From positions 1 through 27,142 of the forward strand of contig CAZHSN010000029.1 in assembly GCA_964535125.1 (NCBI GenBank): a DNA stretch of 27,142 nucleotides, read 5' to 3'. The stretch comes from CAZHSN01 sp964535125. GTDB lineage: Bacteria > Armatimonadota > HRBIN16. The position numbers and the translations under genes were made by a program. Position 1 is the first letter of the stretch. Every line of letters starts with the position of its first letter. The notes under the pieces were generated by a model, which saw only the letters and a list, made by a program, of their open reading frames with translations, was not told where the DNA came from and did no database searches. Positions 16,198 through 24,633 of the stretch are shown in pieces.

Positions 16198-17283
16198 ATG
16201 AGCGTGTCTCGGGTTATCATCATCATCCTGCGGCTGCTGCTAGCTGTCGTGGCGGTGTATGTGGGCTGGCGATTGCGGTATGTGCTGTTCATGCTGCTGG
16301 GAGCCGCCTTGCTGGCGTATCCGGTGGAGTGGATCAGCCGCGTACTCAGCCGCTTCCGTCCACGGAAGATCCCCACCCGGTGGTGGCGCGCCGCGGTAAC
16401 ACTGTTGTCATTCGTGGGTATCGGGTATGGGATATACGGTGCGTTTACCCTGTTGGCCCGCCCGTTCGCCCAGGAATATCAATCGTTTACTGACAGCTGG
16501 CCCGTATACCGGGAGCACCTGTTGACTGCGCTTGAGCGCTGGCAGACCTGGTACACCACGCTGCCGGGAGATCTGCGCCAGACGATCGAGACATCGGATA
16601 TGCGCGCCGCCATGGGGGCGGCGAGCCGGGTGATGTCCGGGCTTCTGGTCGGCACGTGGACGACTCTCACGCACATCGTCGAGGTGATCATCCTGCCGGT
16701 GGTGGCGTTCTATTTCCTGACCGATGGCCGGTCGTTGCGGCGGGATCTGGTCAGCCTGACACCGCGTCGCTGGTGGCGTGAAGTGCTGTGGTTCCTGCGC
16801 GAGGCGCATCTGGTGTTTGAGAACTACCTGGTGGGGCAGATTATCCTGTGTCTGATCGCCGGTGTGGTGGTTGGTGTGGGCCTGTCGCTGCTGGGCGTCC
16901 GATATGCGGTCATACTGGGTGTCCTGGCCGGTATTACGCGGGCGATCCCCGTGATCGGCCCGGTTATCGGCGCCATTCCGATCGTCGGTCTGGCGGCGCT
17001 GCAGTTTCCTGATAACCTGACGGTTGCGGTGCACGTGTTGGTTTTCTTTACCGTGCTGCACTTTGCCGAGAGCAAGTTCATCTTGCCGCTGTTACTGGGC
17101 GAACGCCTCAAACTCCACCCGGTGGTTGTTATCATTGCGCTGCTGGCCGGCGCACAATTCGGCGGATTGGTCGGCATGTTTCTGGCTGCACCGGTGGCGG
17201 CCATGCTGCGGCTGCTGATCCGCAGGTACTGGATCAGGCGTCAGTGTGCGCCAAAGACGGAGGTTGCGTGTGCGAATCTGTAA
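16198..17283 (+). CDS. AI-2E (PerM/YdiK) family transporter-like membrane protein
   Basis: 361 residues. Hydrophobic segments begin at 5-20 (RVIIIILRLLLAVVAV) and 30-45. The long central soluble part contains FTDSWPVYREHLLTALERWQ. Later segments include LTHIVEVIILPVVAFYFLTD and RAIPVIGPVIGAIPIVGLAAL, typical of PF01594. Members have been linked to AI-2 export, Na+/H+ antiport and polyisoprenoid-related roles, but substrate is usually unknown and I do not assign one. Chosen start ATG 16198, 13 nt after the wecB stop. A start at 16120 would overlap wecB and is not preferred. No Shine-Dalgarno is visible, so translation may depend on coupling with wecB. Its place between wecB and uppP hints at envelope lipid or polysaccharide traffic. 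Confidence 0.85.
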   Translation: MSVSRVIIIILRLLLAVVAVYVGWRLRYVLFMLLGAALLAYPVEWISRVLSRFRPRKIPTRWWRAAVTLLSFVGIGYGIYGAFTLLARPFAQEYQSFTDSWPVYREHLLTALERWQTWYTTLPGDLRQTIETSDMRAAMGAASRVMSGLLVGTWTTLTHIVEVIILPVVAFYFLTDGRSLRRDLVSLTPRRWWREVLWFLREAHLVFENYLVGQIILCLIAGVVVGVGLSLLGVRYAVILGVLAGITRAIPVIGPVIGAIPIVGLAALQFPDNLTVAVHVLVFFTVLHFAESKFILPLLLGERLKLHPVVVIIALLAGAQFGGLVGMFLAAPVAAMLRLLIRRYWIRRQCAPKTEVACANL

Positions 17284-18187
17284 CAGGTTCGGGTGGTGGT
17301 GCGTCGGTATCGCGCTGACGGCGTCTGCGGTGATGGCTTCGGTTTCGGCGGCAACGCCCGAGGCCGGTCCTTCCATGAACTGGCTGCAGGCGTTGATCCT
17401 GGGTGTGGTGGAAGGTATTACGGAATACCTGCCAGTCAGCAGTACCGGGCATCTGCTGGTAGCGCAGGAGTGGATGGGTCTTCGCGGTAACTCCACGGCC
17501 GACAGTTACGCCATCGCCATCCAACTGGGCGCCATTCTCGCGGTGCTGTGGCTGTATCGGCAGCGGATCCGACAGATGCTGATGGGCCTGCGCGGACGCG
17601 ATGCGCAGGGACGCCACATGGTGGCTTGCATTATCGCGGCGTTTGTTCCTGCAGCCATCATTGGGCTGATCGGCGAAAAGACGATCAAGAAGGTGCTGTT
17701 CGGGGTCGAACCGATCACGGCGGCCTGGATCGTGGGAGGCATCGGCATCCTGGCGCTGGACCGCTGGGTGGCCCGCAGACCGACCCGCGGCGCCGACCTG
17801 GAGTCAATGACAGTGCGTATGGCGCTGTGGATCGGCTTGGCGCAGTGCGTTGCCATGTGGCCGGGGGACAGCCGCAGTCTGGCCACCATCGCTGCGGCGC
17901 TGTTGGTTGGCTTGAGCATGCCGGCGGCTGTGGAGTTCAGCTTCCTGCTGGGGCTGATCACACTGGGAGCGGCCACATTGCTGGAACTGGTGAAAGACGG
18001 CGCCGAGATGGCGGCCGTACTGGGCGCGGACAGTATGGTCATAGGCCTGGTGACGGCTTTCCTCAGCGCGATCGTCGCGGTGAAATGGATGGTCGCGTAT
18101 CTGAATCGCCATGGGCTTGCGGTGTTCGGCTGGTATCGGCTGGCGCTGGGTGTGGGAGTACTGGCCTGGTTGCTGTGGAATCAGTGA
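17270..18187 (+). CDS. uppP: Undecaprenyl-diphosphate phosphatase (UppP/BacA) with N-terminal extension
   Basis: 305 residues from GTG 17270 (GGAGGT 5 nt upstream), overlapping the AI-2E gene by 14 bp. UppP removes one phosphate from undecaprenyl-PP to recycle the carrier lipid; overexpression gives bacitracin resistance in other bacteria. Family motifs: VVEGITEYLPVSSTGHLL and MWPGDSRSLATIAAALL. The second usually reads PGTSRSGAT. Compared with E. coli UppP (273 residues), residues 1-35 (FGWWCVGIALTASAVMASVSA) are an extra hydrophobic, signal-anchor-like segment before MNWLQALILG. An internal ATG at 17375 would give a normal length of 270, but no SD favours it. Last gene of the operon, closed by the hairpin at 18190-18218. 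Confidence 0.9.
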   Translation: MRICNRFGWWCVGIALTASAVMASVSAATPEAGPSMNWLQALILGVVEGITEYLPVSSTGHLLVAQEWMGLRGNSTADSYAIAIQLGAILAVLWLYRQRIRQMLMGLRGRDAQGRHMVACIIAAFVPAAIIGLIGEKTIKKVLFGVEPITAAWIVGGIGILALDRWVARRPTRGADLESMTVRMALWIGLAQCVAMWPGDSRSLATIAAALLVGLSMPAAVEFSFLLGLITLGAATLLELVKDGAEMAAVLGADSMVIGLVTAFLSAIVAVKWMVAYLNRHGLAVFGWYRLALGVGVLAWLLWNQ

Positions 18188-18189
18188 GA

Positions 18190-18218
18190 CAGGAGAGCGG
18201 TTGTGTGCCGCTCTCCTG
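18190..18218. terminator. Bidirectional hairpin between convergent uppP and SDR gene
   Basis: Perfect 11-bp arms CAGGAGAGCGG (18190-18200) and CCGCTCTCCTG (18208-18218) enclose a 7-nt loop. They lie in the 46 bp between the two stop codons. No U-tract on either strand. Confidence 0.6.
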
Positions 18219-18233
18219 CGGGTCAGACAAGGG

Positions 18234-19028
18234 TTATATCTGACCGCCTGCGACGCGCAGCGCCTCTCCGGTGATGTAGGACGCATCCTCGCTGGCGAGA
18301 AACACTACCATGTTGGTGACGTCGGCGTAGGTGCAGCCGCGTCCCAGCGGCACCTGATCGGTGTATTTCTTGCGGACCTCTTCCACGGTCAGGTTCCACT
18401 TTTTAGCGTATTGCTCGAACAGGCTGTCCGACCATAGTGTGCCATCCAGCAGGTTGCCCGGGCAGATGGCGTTGACCCGGATACCATAAGGCGCCAGATC
18501 CATGCAGATCGACTGGGTCAGTCCAACGCCGCCGAACTTGCTGGCGGCATACGCGCTGTTTCGGAAGGACCCTTTCAAACCTGACTTGCTGTTGATCTGT
18601 AAGATCACCCCGCTCTTGCGGGGCGCCATTACCCGGGCCGCTTCTTTGGCGCAAAGGAAGTATCCGAACAGGTTGACATCCACAACCTTGCGCCACTTGG
18701 CCGGGTCAAACTCCAGGATGTCTTCGCTGATCAGGATGCCGGCGTTTGACACCATGATGTCCAACTGACCAAACGCCTCAACGGTCTGATCGACCATGGC
18801 AATGACCGATGGGTAGTCCGTGACATCGACACCCACTCCCAACGTTCTACATTGGGGGTAATCAGCGGCGATGCGTGCGGCCACTTCGATGGCCTTGTCC
18901 TTTTGCATGTCGGCCACGGTTACTCCCGTGCAACCCTCCTGCGCCAGCCGGATGGCGATGGCCTCTCCCAGTCCCTGTGCGGCGCCGGTCACGATCGCCA
19001 CCTGGCCTTGTAAACGTGCACAGCTCAT
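18234..19028 (-). CDS. SrlD-like short-chain dehydrogenase (sorbitol-6-phosphate 2-dehydrogenase family)
   Basis: 264 residues, classical SDR. TGAAQGLG (14-21) binds the dinucleotide, Asp40 at the end of beta2 favours NAD, NAG (95-97) is conserved, and the catalytic set is Ser147 or Ser149, Tyr160 and Lys164 (YAASK). The C-terminal half, NSKSGLKGSFRNSAYAASKF and QVPLGRGCTYADVTNM...ASYITGEALRVAGGQ, resembles E. coli SrlD (sorbitol 6-phosphate to fructose 6-phosphate). Actual substrate could be another keto/polyol phosphate. Start ATG 19028 with AGGAGA 10 nt upstream. It is the last gene of the aldolase-MDR-SDR cassette, 26 nt after the dehydrogenase stop, and its product may interconvert a keto sugar phosphate made or used by the aldolase. 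Confidence 0.88.
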   Translation of the reverse strand: MSCARLQGQVAIVTGAAQGLGEAIAIRLAQEGCTGVTVADMQKDKAIEVAARIAADYPQCRTLGVGVDVTDYPSVIAMVDQTVEAFGQLDIMVSNAGILISEDILEFDPAKWRKVVDVNLFGYFLCAKEAARVMAPRKSGVILQINSKSGLKGSFRNSAYAASKFGGVGLTQSICMDLAPYGIRVNAICPGNLLDGTLWSDSLFEQYAKKWNLTVEEVRKKYTDQVPLGRGCTYADVTNMVVFLASEDASYITGEALRVAGGQI

Positions 19029-19054
19029 ATCGAATGATTCTCCTGTATGCTTGG

Positions 19055-20776
19055 TTAGGGCAGCAGCAGGTCCAATAGCTCCTGCTCCGCCTCAGTAGTC
19101 CAGAACCTGCCATCTTCCAGCTTCGCGTAGACGCTGGGATAGCGCTCTTTCAGGTCTTCCAGCGTGCACAACGGCATGTCCACCAACGCCGGCAGGATGA
19201 CCGTTTTGCCTGCGAACCGGTTCTCCATGACGCCTTTCAGGCCTTCACGCATGGCGCGCATGCCGCCGATGGCAGCCAATGAGGCGCGTGTCTGCAACTG
19301 GCCAGCTTCCATGAGCCGCAGTGTGGTAGCGATGGAGTCGATGGATGAACCGCTGGAGCCGAAATAGCGCGCGCCGCGGTCACACACCGCGTTGTAGTCC
19401 ACATCGCCCATAGTGCCCCGGGCGAGTCCGGCGAACAGGTTGATCACGCCATTCTCAGCCAGCAGTCGTGCTGACGCGGTCACCAGCGGGGCGACAGGAA
19501 CCATGCAGGCGATATAGTCGAACCCCTTACCGCCGGTCCATGTCATCAGCTTTGTGTCGAACGCCTCAGGACTCATCTCTTTGGGGTTCAATATTTCGAA
19601 GCAGATACCGCGGGCTGCGGCGATGCTCTCGTATCGCTCGCGTGCGGCCTGGAGGCGGGCTGCATCCACATCGGTGCCGATGACCATTGCGGGTGGATCG
19701 GGCAACTGCAGTGCGCGCTGCAGGTGCATCTGACCCATCGGGCCGCCAGCACCGACGATCCATACGGAGGAGCCGGGCTTAATGTCGCTCATCAACGCCG
19801 GCTCGGCCGCAGCGGCGATGTCATTGCCGTGTGTACCGGTGAACCACAGCTGATCATAGTGCATTCGGCCCAAATCCAAGCTAAGCGGTCGCTCAACCGG
19901 TGTAGTGCGCGCCGCCCAGAAGACGCCGTGGTTGGCCAGCATGGCCGCGGCCGCTTCCATAAGCTCCGCGGAGATATCTCCAACGACCACGATATCATCG
20001 AACGCACCGGACAGATCGGTGATGGAGCCCGCTTCGGTGACGCTGCTGCCTTGAGCCTTCCAATCCATCAGTTCAGCGCGCAGTTGCCCTCCGCAGCTGA
20101 CCGCGGTGATCTGCGCAGGACGATGGTCGGTATCCTTCAACGCACCCAGCGTGTACTCGGCATGTGAGGGGTGGCTTCCCTGGATCACCAGCAAGGAGCC
20201 GCCGGGTTTTATGGTGGTGCGCCGCTTCTGGTCATAACTATCCACCACACAGGCCCACGGCTCTACCAGAGCGGCCTCGACGTAGCCCGTGCTGTCCTTG
20301 ACAGGCAGCAGATAGCAGCCGTCATCGCCATCGGTCACTTCAGGTCCCACCAGGCCGTACTGAGTCATGGCGCCTTCCAGTACATAACCGTAGGCCATGC
20401 TGACACCGTTCACGAACAGGTCAGCCTGAACGATGAAGCGCTGCCCCGGCTGGAACCGCTCGGTCAGCTGTGAGCCGACTTTGACCACCGTCACGTGCGC
20501 TTCGTGTCCCAGTACTACGGGTTTTGTCTTCATATCGCGTCCAGTCAGGCGCGGGTGGTCTGGACCCAGTTTCACCACTTTGACGTCCGAAAAGCAGATA
20601 CCGATGGCGTCGGTGCGCAGCAGCAGTTGGTCGGGCCCCGGTTCCGGCAGAGGCATGACTTCGGGCTTTCCATCGACTCCGAAGTTTTCCAACCCGGCGC
20701 CATACAGGTTCCAGCGCAACATGGTTTGCGGCAGTGTGTCCTGCGCTTTTACATAGGACTCCCGTTTTGCGGACAT
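19055..20776 (-). CDS. Oversized medium-chain dehydrogenase with two Rossmann-like units
   Basis: 573 residues against about 340-420 for most MDR enzymes. N-terminal GroES-like domain (about 40-190) has catalytic-Zn ligand candidates Cys61 (GICFSDV), His91-Glu92 (GHEAH) and Glu172 (VEPWA). The structural-zinc Cys cluster is absent. First Rossmann-like unit (about 192-330): GGSLLVIQGSHPSHAEYTL, where the GxGxxG is lost, then DDIVVVGDISAELMEAAAAM. Second unit (about 333-500): GSSVWIVGAGGPMGQMHLQR with an intact GAGGPMG and Asp369 at the end of beta2. Start ATG 20776, AAAGGAGG 5 nt upstream; 1 nt separates it from the aldolase stop. Probably oxidises or reduces a polyol/keto sugar phosphate; SorE-like L-sorbose-1-phosphate reductase is a distant possibility. 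Substrate not known. Confidence 0.8.
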   Translation of the reverse strand: MSAKRESYVKAQDTLPQTMLRWNLYGAGLENFGVDGKPEVMPLPEPGPDQLLLRTDAIGICFSDVKVVKLGPDHPRLTGRDMKTKPVVLGHEAHVTVVKVGSQLTERFQPGQRFIVQADLFVNGVSMAYGYVLEGAMTQYGLVGPEVTDGDDGCYLLPVKDSTGYVEAALVEPWACVVDSYDQKRRTTIKPGGSLLVIQGSHPSHAEYTLGALKDTDHRPAQITAVSCGGQLRAELMDWKAQGSSVTEAGSITDLSGAFDDIVVVGDISAELMEAAAAMLANHGVFWAARTTPVERPLSLDLGRMHYDQLWFTGTHGNDIAAAAEPALMSDIKPGSSVWIVGAGGPMGQMHLQRALQLPDPPAMVIGTDVDAARLQAARERYESIAAARGICFEILNPKEMSPEAFDTKLMTWTGGKGFDYIACMVPVAPLVTASARLLAENGVINLFAGLARGTMGDVDYNAVCDRGARYFGSSGSSIDSIATTLRLMEAGQLQTRASLAAIGGMRAMREGLKGVMENRFAGKTVILPALVDMPLCTLEDLKERYPSVYAKLEDGRFWTTEAEQELLDLLLP

Positions 20777-20777
20777 G

Positions 20778-21560
20778 TCAGCCTCCTTTGCCCTGAGCGG
20801 CAGCGATGATCTGTTGACGATACTTTTCATCCGGACGCGTAGCGATACGCTGCACCTGTTCGGCTGTCATGAAGTTCAGGCCGCCCAGCGCATGTGCGCC
20901 GATGATGATCCGGGAGGTCTTTTCAAACATCAGTGTGGCGGATTGCACGCCATTGACGCTGTCTGACGGAGCGATCAGCCCGTGATTCTGCATCAGGATC
21001 ACTTTGGGGGTGGCCTCGTAGCGGGTCATATAGGCTTCGCAACGGGCCTTCAACGCGCGCGCCAGCGGCAGGCCGGGATCTGTGTAGGGAACCCAAAGCG
21101 GGGCGACACCGCAGCACACAATCTCGTCGGGGAACAACCGGCCAGCAATCAACTGCTCGGCGTTCCGGCTGCAGGTCACGGCGTTTACGGACGTGGGATG
21201 CGTATGGCCGACAAACCGGATGCCGGGCAGGCTCAGCAGATAGGCATGCAGGAATGTCTCCACCGATGGCATCCGCGTTTCTGCCGGATCTACCCGGCAG
21301 TCTTTGAGCGCGGCTTGCGTCGCTTCGTCTGTTTCTTCGCCTTCGGCCAGAAATGTCAGCGCCCGCTGCATATCGACCCGGACGAAGCCATCTTCGGGAA
21401 TGTCAACCAGCCGGGTGCCGCTGGCCTTCACATAGAACCAGTTGCCCTCGGCGGCCAGCGCCGAGGTGTTGCCCTCGCCCAAAATGGCCAACCCGCGTGC
21501 TTCATCACCCAGCCAGTGCGACAGCGTGAGCAACTGGCTGAGCGTTGTATCTTGTGCCAT
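20778..21560 (-). CDS. Class II aldolase/adducin-family sugar-phosphate aldolase
   Basis: 260 residues. Family motifs: LGEGNTS (27-33), KASGTR (45-50), GHTHPTS (118-124) with zinc His119 and His121, and QNHGLIA (191-197) with the third zinc His193. PSVETFLHAYL (98-108, Glu101 candidate acid/base) matches the aldolase half of bifunctional rhamnulose-1-phosphate aldolase/dehydrogenase proteins (RhaD/YuxG type). Such aldolases split a ketose 1-phosphate into DHAP and an aldehyde. Substrate is not resolved (rhamnulose, fuculose or another). Start ATG 21560 with AGGAGA 7 nt upstream. First gene of the cassette, 1 nt before the dehydrogenase gene. It has its own dehydrogenases as separate genes rather than a fused SDR domain. 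Confidence 0.88.
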   Translation of the reverse strand: MAQDTTLSQLLTLSHWLGDEARGLAILGEGNTSALAAEGNWFYVKASGTRLVDIPEDGFVRVDMQRALTFLAEGEETDEATQAALKDCRVDPAETRMPSVETFLHAYLLSLPGIRFVGHTHPTSVNAVTCSRNAEQLIAGRLFPDEIVCCGVAPLWVPYTDPGLPLARALKARCEAYMTRYEATPKVILMQNHGLIAPSDSVNGVQSATLMFEKTSRIIIGAHALGGLNFMTAEQVQRIATRPDEKYRQQIIAAAQGKGG

Positions 21561-21626
21561 CTATCAGTCTCCTGTGATGTGCGCCGCTTGCGTACGCCTC
21601 GGCGCGCTGTGCTAACTACCTATCCT

Positions 21627-21632
21627 ATTGTA
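21627..21632 (-). promoter_or_regulatory. Candidate -10 (TACAAT) for the aldolase cassette
   Basis: TACAAT on the minus strand lies about 67 nt before the aldolase start and matches TATAAT at five positions. No clear -35 was found at 16-18 nt. The rest of the 160-bp divergent region (21561-21720) holds no gene I can support. Confidence 0.25.
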
Positions 21633-21720
21633 CATCCCGAGGCTGACAGACGTTCAGGGCAGGTACTCTATACACGTAGTGCGATGTCATGACTCTCCAC
21701 CGAAAGGGGTGCATCCGTAT

Positions 21721-24633
21721 ATGCGGAGCCGGATGGCTTCGGTCTCCCGTGCCTGGCTGGCCGTGATCACGGCAGTGAGCATCGCGGTCATCTGGGGCGT
21801 GGCTGTAGGGGTAGAGCATCGTCAGCGCACGCTGAACCACGAACTGATGACTGCGCGTGTGGATACCATTGCCGCTTATGTCGCCAGGCAACTGGACGAC
21901 TGGCACCGCGAGCGTGTGAACGACTCCACTGTACTGGCCGCGGCGTTGTCGCGCATGCCGGAAGTGAGGCAGTCCCTGCAGTTGGGGAGGCCCTGTCCGG
22001 CGTCTGTCGCCGCCTGGTTGACGGATGCCAGTCACACGTACGGATACGCAGGCGTTCTACTGATCAACCGGCGTGGTGTACGGGTGGTCTGCGAGGGCCG
22101 GCATTTAGAACAGCATCTGGATACCTTGGCCGTACGCGCCATGAACGCCGGCGTGTACCTGTTTGGAGACATCCATTCGCACAGCGATGGAACGCAGGGA
22201 TTGGCGTATCTCGCGCCCGTACTCGGCGACGACGGCCGTCCGGAGGGTGTGCTCGTCCTGCAGGTCGATCCCGACGACTATCTATATCCTGGCATGATGC
22301 AGTGGCCCATCCCCACGCATACCGGGGAAACGCTCTTGGTCGGCAGAGACGGGGATCGCTTGCGTGTCTTGAACCGGTTGAGGCACTCCCGGCAACGATC
22401 AGGCGTCGGCCTGCCGGTGCCGATACGGTCCGGTACGGTGGAGTACCAGGCGATGCAGCAAGCCAGTGGCGTATCCGTGGGTGTTGACTACCGGTCGGAG
22501 CCCGTCCTGGCTGCTTACCGACGACTCACAGGCACCCCTTGGGCGGTGATCTGCAAGATGGACCTGCAGGAGGTGGCTGACCGAAGACGTGCTGAGACCG
22601 TGTTCATTTATGTAACGGCCGCGGCGATTACCTTACTCGCCCTGGTTCTGATGCTGCTGGTGACGCATGCGATCATGGCCGCACGCGCACTGGATGAACA
22701 GCGAGTTCAGGAAGAGCAGCTGCGCGCGCGTGCGCAGGAGATCCTGAGTCAAGGGCGGTATCGGGCGTTTTTCGAGACCGATATGGTTGGTCTGGCGATG
22801 GTGTCTCCTGATGGCGTCATAGTGGAGTGCAACAACCGGTTGGCTGCGTTACTGGAGCGTGACGTGTCATCGGTGGAACAGACGCCATGGATCGACTGGT
22901 TTGACGCGGCCGCTCGGGTATACATGTCCGCACGGTTCGCGCTGGCGTCGCGTATCCGCTCGCACATTGAGCAGTGTGAGGTGACGCTTGCCAATGGCGA
23001 CCGCACGTTAATCGTCGCGTTGGGCGGCGTCTTTAACGAAGTGGGGCAACTGGACCATATGCTGCTGGTGGCTCAGGACGTCACCGAGTTGAAGCAGGCC
23101 GAGCGAGACATGCGTCAGTCGCGCGAGATGCTGCAGGCGGTCCTGGACACCATCCCCTTACGTGTGTACTGGAAAGACACTGCATTGCGCTATCTGGGGG
23201 CGAACGCGGCGCTGGCAAACGATGCCGGCGTGCCGGTGGCGCTGCTGGTGGGCCGCACCGCGCGCGACTGCCCCTGGGCGTCTGTAGCAGACGCGATAGA
23301 GCGTGATGACCGTATGGTGATGGATACCGGTATTGCGCTGCGCAACCGGGACGTGCTGCTGCCTGTCGCAAACGGCCAGCGGATTCTGGTGAGTATGACC
23401 AAAGTACCGCTGAGGGATCCCGCCGGGGTGATAACCGGTGTACTGGGCGTATACGAAGACGTTACCGAACAGCGGCGCCAGTCGGATGATCTGCGTCGCA
23501 CGCGCGACTATCTGGAGACGCTGATATATGAAGCGGGTGTCCCCATTGCTGTATGGGATGCCGATATGCGCTTTACGCATGTCAATCGCGCCTTTGAGAC
23601 GCTGACGGGGTATGAACGTGCAGAACTGCAGCAGATCCCGGTCAACAGCTTGTTTGATGAAGCCGGTGATGCAGCGTGCAAGACACTGTCAGACGGAGCC
23701 CCTTGGCGCGACCGTGAGTTCATCGTCCGGCGGGCCGACGGCGAGCGTCGCTGGACCCTGTGGAACGCCGTGCCCCTGCGGTACGGTACAGACCCGGTTA
23801 CCGTCATCGCGCAAGCGCTGGATATCACCCAGCGGCGGGAGTCGGAGCAACGGATTCGTCAGATGAGTGCTGAGTTGAGCCGGCGGAATGCCGAGTTGTC
23901 GCAGATGCTCTATGTAGCGTCGCACGACATGCGGGCGCCTCTTGTGAACGTTCAGGGATTTGCCAAACTGCTGCAGGAAGCGCTGACCGGTTTGATGAAC
24001 GAAGATGGATTGGATGGAGCTGTCAGACAGACCCTCCGCACCGATGTCGAGCCGGCGCTTAAGTACATCACGCAGGCCTCCGGCCAAATGGATCGCCTGC
24101 TGGATGGGTTGTTGCGCGTGTCGCGCTTGGGCCGCACCGAACTCAGGCCCACCCGCGTCTCTATGGACAAGCTGGTGAAGGAGTCACTGGACGCGTTGGC
24201 CTTTCAGATAGAGGAGCGGCATGCGGACGTGCAGGTCGGATTGTTGCCGGAGGCGTATGGCGATGTGACGCACTTGAGCCAGGTGTGGGCCAACCTGATG
24301 CAAAATGCGCTCAAGTACACCCATCCGGAGCGCCGGTTATTCATGCGTATCTGGGGTGAGCATCGTGACGGCTGGATGGTTTACTATATACAGGATAATG
24401 GAATCGGGATTGACCCGGCGCACGTCGATCGGGTGTTCGAACTGTATCATCGACTGGATCCCGGGCAGACAGAGGGCGAGGGATTGGGGTTGACCATCGC
24501 CCGCAAGATACTGGATTTGCACAGCGGTTGGATTCGCGTGTGGCAGACATCGCCAGCAGGAACGACATTTGCATTCGGTCTGCCGGATGTCTACGATACG
24601 GCCGTTGACAGGAGCAGTGATGATGACCCATGA
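21721..24633 (+). CDS. Membrane sensor histidine kinase with periplasmic Cache-like domain and three PAS domains
   Basis: 970 residues. TM1 about 11-30 (AWLAVITAVSIAVIWGVAVG); periplasmic Cache-like sensor about 31-290 (LVLQVDPDDYLYPGMMQWP, DYRSEPVLAAYRRLTGTPWAV); TM2 about 293-317. PAS1 about 345-455 ends AQDVTELKQAERDM; PAS2 about 467-585 ends YEDVTEQRRQ; PAS3 about 597-707 ends LDITQRRESE. The kinase core has the H-box VASHDMRAPLVN with His735, N-box NLMQNALKYT, G1 DNGIGID and G2 GEGLGLTIARK, so it looks catalytically complete. Start ATG 21721 (AAGGGG 10 nt before); an upstream ATG at 21628 would add 31 residues but leaves TM1 far from the N-terminus. It overlaps the next gene by 14 bp. 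The signal is unknown. Likely phosphorylates the adjoining receiver. Confidence 0.9.
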   Translation: MRSRMASVSRAWLAVITAVSIAVIWGVAVGVEHRQRTLNHELMTARVDTIAAYVARQLDDWHRERVNDSTVLAAALSRMPEVRQSLQLGRPCPASVAAWLTDASHTYGYAGVLLINRRGVRVVCEGRHLEQHLDTLAVRAMNAGVYLFGDIHSHSDGTQGLAYLAPVLGDDGRPEGVLVLQVDPDDYLYPGMMQWPIPTHTGETLLVGRDGDRLRVLNRLRHSRQRSGVGLPVPIRSGTVEYQAMQQASGVSVGVDYRSEPVLAAYRRLTGTPWAVICKMDLQEVADRRRAETVFIYVTAAAITLLALVLMLLVTHAIMAARALDEQRVQEEQLRARAQEILSQGRYRAFFETDMVGLAMVSPDGVIVECNNRLAALLERDVSSVEQTPWIDWFDAAARVYMSARFALASRIRSHIEQCEVTLANGDRTLIVALGGVFNEVGQLDHMLLVAQDVTELKQAERDMRQSREMLQAVLDTIPLRVYWKDTALRYLGANAALANDAGVPVALLVGRTARDCPWASVADAIERDDRMVMDTGIALRNRDVLLPVANGQRILVSMTKVPLRDPAGVITGVLGVYEDVTEQRRQSDDLRRTRDYLETLIYEAGVPIAVWDADMRFTHVNRAFETLTGYERAELQQIPVNSLFDEAGDAACKTLSDGAPWRDREFIVRRADGERRWTLWNAVPLRYGTDPVTVIAQALDITQRRESEQRIRQMSAELSRRNAELSQMLYVASHDMRAPLVNVQGFAKLLQEALTGLMNEDGLDGAVRQTLRTDVEPALKYITQASGQMDRLLDGLLRVSRLGRTELRPTRVSMDKLVKESLDALAFQIEERHADVQVGLLPEAYGDVTHLSQVWANLMQNALKYTHPERRLFMRIWGEHRDGWMVYYIQDNGIGIDPAHVDRVFELYHRLDPGQTEGEGLGLTIARKILDLHSGWIRVWQTSPAGTTFAFGLPDVYDTAVDRSSDDDP

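Noticed and set aside
15291..16376. 361-codon minus-strand frame across wecB and the AI-2E gene
   Set aside because: It runs antisense to two well-matched genes, is Arg/His/Gln rich and matches no family I know.
21628..21720. Longer start of the sensor kinase at 21628
   Set aside because: It would add 31 hydrophilic residues before TM1 with no SD; ATG 21721 follows AAGGGG.
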